Positions 60,990 to 64,000 of a DNA stretch of 64,000 bases are shown piece after piece. The DNA is from Onchidella celtica. Taxonomy: Eukaryota; Mollusca; Gastropoda; Systellommatophora; Onchidiidae. The stretch lies in NCBI GenBank assembly GCA_963931925.1, contig OZ007570.1, forward strand, positions 41,065,687-41,129,686, read 5' to 3'. The number at the start of each line of letters is the position of its first letter. The stretch's first letter is position 1. The translations under genes and the position numbers were made by a program. The notes beneath the pieces were generated by a model. The model did not search any database. It saw only the letters and a program-made list of their open reading frames with translations, and was not told the origin of the DNA.

Positions 60990-61510
60990 ACATCCGGTGC
61001 TGATTTTTTTAACATTACAGGTGCGGGATACAGCTCATCTAGCAAAGGCAGGATTTCGTTGGAATGTCTTCGCACGCCTTTTAACGCTCAGGTCAGTCGA
61101 TGGGAGGTCGTCAGGTGCATAGGTCAGTTGGTGGTCGTTATGTTCAATTGGTGGGTAAATCGCGAGGTTAGATGGATCATGGTTCGTGGATTGCTTTGTC
61201 AGTTGATGGCTGGAACGTCGGTCAGTAAGTCAGTCAGTAGGTAGCTCGGTGGATCAATAATAGGTAAATCAAATGGTGGGTAGGTCGCTAGGTCAGTTGG
61301 TGGGTAAGTTAACTGGTGGGGATCATTAGGTACGCTGGATCTGTTGGTGGTGGGTCGCTAGGCCAGTTTGGACATATGTCGCTAGGTCGCCGTGGATGTT
61401 GTCATGTGAGGGATAATTTTTATTATCAAGTCTATTTAGCCCAGTTTTGTGTGTAAATTCCTTGAATCACTTATCCCCTATCCCCTGCCCCCCCCCCACT
61501 CCCATCTCCC
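60990..61510 (+). repeat. Segmental duplicate, right copy: empty insertion site of the LTR element
   Basis: 60990-61434 matches 51706-52150, and 61435 to about 61510 matches 59199 onward. The two halves are joined here through a single GTCTA (61430-61434), with no LTR between them. This is the uninterrupted version of the target. Confidence 0.93.
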
Positions 61511-61546
61511 CGCACTACGCACACACAGAGAAAGAGGCAGAGAGTG

Positions 61547-61620
61547 AGAGAGAGAGAGAGAGAGAAAGAAAGAGGGGAGAGAGAGAAAGGGAGAGAGGAG
61601 AGAGAGATCGAGAGCAAAAG
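61547..61620. repeat. (GA)n-rich tract
   Basis: Purine-rich GAGAGA repeats with short interruptions immediately beyond the end of the duplicated sequence. Confidence 0.9.
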
Positions 61621-62157
61621 ACTTGGGGGATTGCACTGAGAAAAGAATTAGAAATGTCAGAAACGACAAAGTGAGTTTGATTATTTTCTAGCTGTCGTGA
61701 AACTGGCTGCAAATAAAGCAAAATGAACACATGTCACTTGTCACAACAAAGCGTGAACATTAGATCCTACTATAGCATGAAATATTTTCACTGGACATTT
61801 AGAAATTAGGATATTTTATTCCCTGAATATGTTTAGTTACATACATCTGTTTAGATGCTAATGTAGCTTGTAATTCTCTGCGGGGGTGCTGAAGCTGAAT
61901 GAGGGAGAGAGAACTTTTTGAATCTACCTTTTACGTGTGTTTCATCCAGCTCCCCGGTTAAGTCAGACGAAGAATTGGAACACAGGGAGTGCCCTCCACC
62001 CTACCCCCAAACAGCCACTGCACGATGGTACTCATCCTACACATCTGAAGGAATCGTCAATCATCATCATCATCAGTTGCCCTGTCTGGAACAGACAATG
62101 GCGATCATAGCTCTCCCCCCGGATCTGTCATCAGCCAACCTCAAGAAGGAGTTGTAA

Positions 62158-63320
62158 CATTTATTTGTTGTCCATGAATTAAGATAAGACTGTCAGTGAA
62201 CGTTTCTCTCTGTCTTCTCCTGCTTTTCCTGCCTTCGATCTTTCCTGTGACTGCTAGATGTTCTGAAGGAATCTTCAGTACTGACAAGTAAACATGCAAG
62301 TCTGTCAAATAAACTCATTAGCTCGTGCCTGTCTTGGTCGATTCCGATCGTTAGGCCTAACGACACATGTGCATGGATCTTTCCAGAATCTCATTAAATG
62401 ACCAAAAATACTACCGCTAATGACGTTATAAGTCACGAGGAGAAGCTCCCTACAAGCGTCAAGGTAGGGCGCCAGAGATGTGGTTGAATTTCCATATAAC
62501 ATTGTGCCTGGTATAGATTTTGTGTAGAAAAATCGGTGCCTGTCTCGGACATCTACTTTATAAAAATAATTATTACAAATGTCCTCGAAGTACTTGCGTG
62601 TAAAAATTCTCGACATATTGCTACATGTTCTCTGTTTGCAATATGATTGTTATGTGATATTCTGTGAATCACAAGATATAAAATTAGTAATATGATGTAG
62701 CCAGAAGCTAATTTTTCATTAGTCGTAAAAGATCCCACTTCATTACGTGAAGTCGTCCCAATTCTGTCAAAAGCAGTGGCACTAAACATGAAGCAATTTG
62801 TATAAACGATTACACCTCTTGAGATATAATCGCTATCACATAATGTACTTGACTTTGGCCTTCCCTGTGTCTGCGCGGAATGAAACATTTGAACTCCACC
62901 ATGTCTACTCACGACATAGACTTGTCGTTATGTCTGTGTTAAGTTCTTGCTGCTACAGTAAATTGTAGCTGCTTATCTGTGGACCAATTACTCTTAACAG
63001 CGGTCACACTGTGAAACTGCCCACAATTTGACCGGTACCAGATGATAGACGATCAGTCACGGCAAGCAATACAATGGGTAGCCTACCTATTTATAGTTTT
63101 AAGCTTAAAGGATCAGAAGTGCACTGTGTGCATGAATCAGTCCTGAACATCACCGAGATAAGGGAGACAATGATGCTTAAAAAGCTGGGAAGTGTGAGGA
63201 GGGGGGGGGAACAAGAGGCTCCAATCATTGCCAAAACATTAGTTAATGTTGGGAGAAATGGCATTATGCATGAACATGACTGAAATGATATCAACATCTA
63301 AACCCATGCACACCGGGAGA
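62158..63320. other. No gene recognised
   Basis: AT-rich sequence with short ORFs on both strands, none resembling a known protein. Confidence 0.55.
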
Positions 63321-63588
63321 AAACGCTGGTCTAGAGGCAAGGTGCTCGCATTTCATGCCGAAAGTACCGTGTCCGAATCTTGTTCGGTGCAAGCATGCTG
63401 GAATTTTTGGATTTTTCTCATATTTTCCTGTTCTTGATTCTTTGGTAGGTAGGATCAAGCACCTGGCCTTCTCGAATAAGGACGAAAAACTCGGAGGGCC
63501 CGGTGCACGTTGCACACGTTAAAGATACCTTGGCGTTTGGAAATCGAGAAGAGCAGGCCGAAGAGGCCACAGCAAAAAAAAAAAAAAA
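63321..63588 (+). mobile_element. tRNA-derived SINE
   Basis: The head resembles a tRNA: an A-box-like TGGTCTAGAGGCAAGG (from 63327) and a B-box-like GTGTCCGAATC (63369-63379), 42 bases apart, with a following TGTTCGGTGC. The body includes TGCACACGTTAAAGATACC, and the copy ends in an A15 run (63574-63588). Such pol III-type heads with an A tail are typical of SINEs. No target duplication was found. Confidence 0.65.
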
Positions 63589-63606
63589 CCTTATCCCTAC
63601 ACTCCT

Positions 63607-63623
63607 CCCCCCCCCCCCCCCCC
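63607..63623. repeat. Poly-C run of 17 bases
   Basis: A homopolymer just after the SINE tail; it produces spurious poly-Gly/Pro ORFs. Confidence 0.9.
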
Positions 63624-63958
63624 AAAAGCCGACCCACGCTGCGCTGTGGCGACGACATGGGCTGCAATGATACTAAGGTAAATTTCGGATTTAAAAAGTA
63701 TAATACAGATACAAAAGCAAAAATCGTATTTACTTACTTTGTACAGCCGTCTGTTCAACTTTCCCACTTTGACTTTTTTTTTTTTATCTACAAACTCCAA
63801 TACTAACTTGCAATGTAATTTAAGACTCAACAACCTGTTTATATTTACCTTGTCACTTCATGGATAGCCATCAACCTGATGAAATAGTGTTCAGAGTCTC
63901 GGGCCGCTTTGAGTCATTCCCCACATTTTCACCGTTAAATGTGTACGTGTGCGAGCGA

Positions 63959-63959
<1 letters not shown>

Positions 63960-63996
<37 letters not shown>

Positions 63997-63997
63997 G
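63960..63997. repeat. Compound (GT)n(GA)n microsatellite at the window edge
   Basis: About eight GT units followed by about eleven GA units, near the end of the window. Confidence 0.95.
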
Positions 63998-64000
63998 CGG

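Larger units (their letters stand above)
48601..62157 (+). other. Possible + strand gene, unproven (exon-like pieces)
   Basis: I do not recognise a protein. Exon-like pieces are an ATG piece 48601-48623 ending in a GTAAGG donor (MARSRQ...), a 71-base piece 61021-61091 between ACAG and GTCAGT (VRDTAHLAKAGFRWNVF...), and a terminal piece from about 61951 to 62157 after a CCAG acceptor (SPVKSDEELEHRECPPPY...NLKKEL stop). The phase of the 71-base piece would join the terminal piece through a Ser codon. The 71-base piece is duplicated at 51737-51807. Nothing ties the first piece to the others. Confidence 0.2.

Noticed and set aside
63327-63390. Functional tRNA gene
   Set aside because: A- and B-box-like words are present but cloverleaf stems are not complete and an A-tailed SINE body follows.

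Overview
This window is animal nuclear DNA. It has spliced genes with GT-AG introns, long AT-rich introns and intergenic stretches, microsatellites, and transposable elements of nearly every class. The two recognised genes are conserved across metazoans. The LTR retrotransposon has the integrase-before-reverse-transcriptase order of Gmr1-like elements, a group known mainly from deuterostomes, so a marine invertebrate deuterostome such as an echinoderm is a reasonable guess. Nothing here proves the species.

Layout. (1) Positions 1-9885, + strand: the 3' part of the glutamine-dependent NAD+ synthetase gene (NADSYN1), seven exons; the upstream exons lie outside the window. (2) 9.9-26 kb: a repeat-filled gap between two convergent genes. 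It holds a full-length RTE-type LINE with one intact 1005-codon ORF and an 11-bp target-site duplication (13171-16395). It also holds two solo LTRs (21399-22547 and 22886-24064), and a TTAA-flanked element with a hAT-like element inside it (24080-25732). (3) 26073-47586, - strand: the complete coding region of PPIL4 (cyclophilin domain plus RRM) in 12 phase-consistent exons, 593 codons. Its introns are loaded with pogo-like, piggyBac-like (TTAA) and hAT-like elements. (4) 47.6-64 kb: no gene is recognised with confidence. There is a hAT-like MITE, a full-length but internally deleted Ty3/gypsy element (52151-59193), a 445-bp duplication that preserves the element's empty insertion site, CT/GA-rich tracts and a tRNA-derived SINE.

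How the parts relate. NADSYN1 makes NAD+ from deamido-NAD+, and PPIL4 is a nuclear spliceosome-associated protein; they are neighbours but not functionally linked by anything seen here. The more informative story is in the mobile DNA. One LTR family has inserted three times, each copy with its own 5-bp duplication. The full-length copy has an in-frame TAG inside the first Gag zinc knuckle and has lost the integrase core and the front half of reverse transcriptase, yet its LTRs are nearly identical. It must therefore have been copied by proteins supplied from elsewhere, or have been broken very recently. No wholly new biological system was found. The most noteworthy items are this element with its empty-site duplicate, the intact RTE LINE with a possible 5'UTR pseudoknot, and a pogo-like MITE whose terminus has been amplified into five exact-length 70-bp units.
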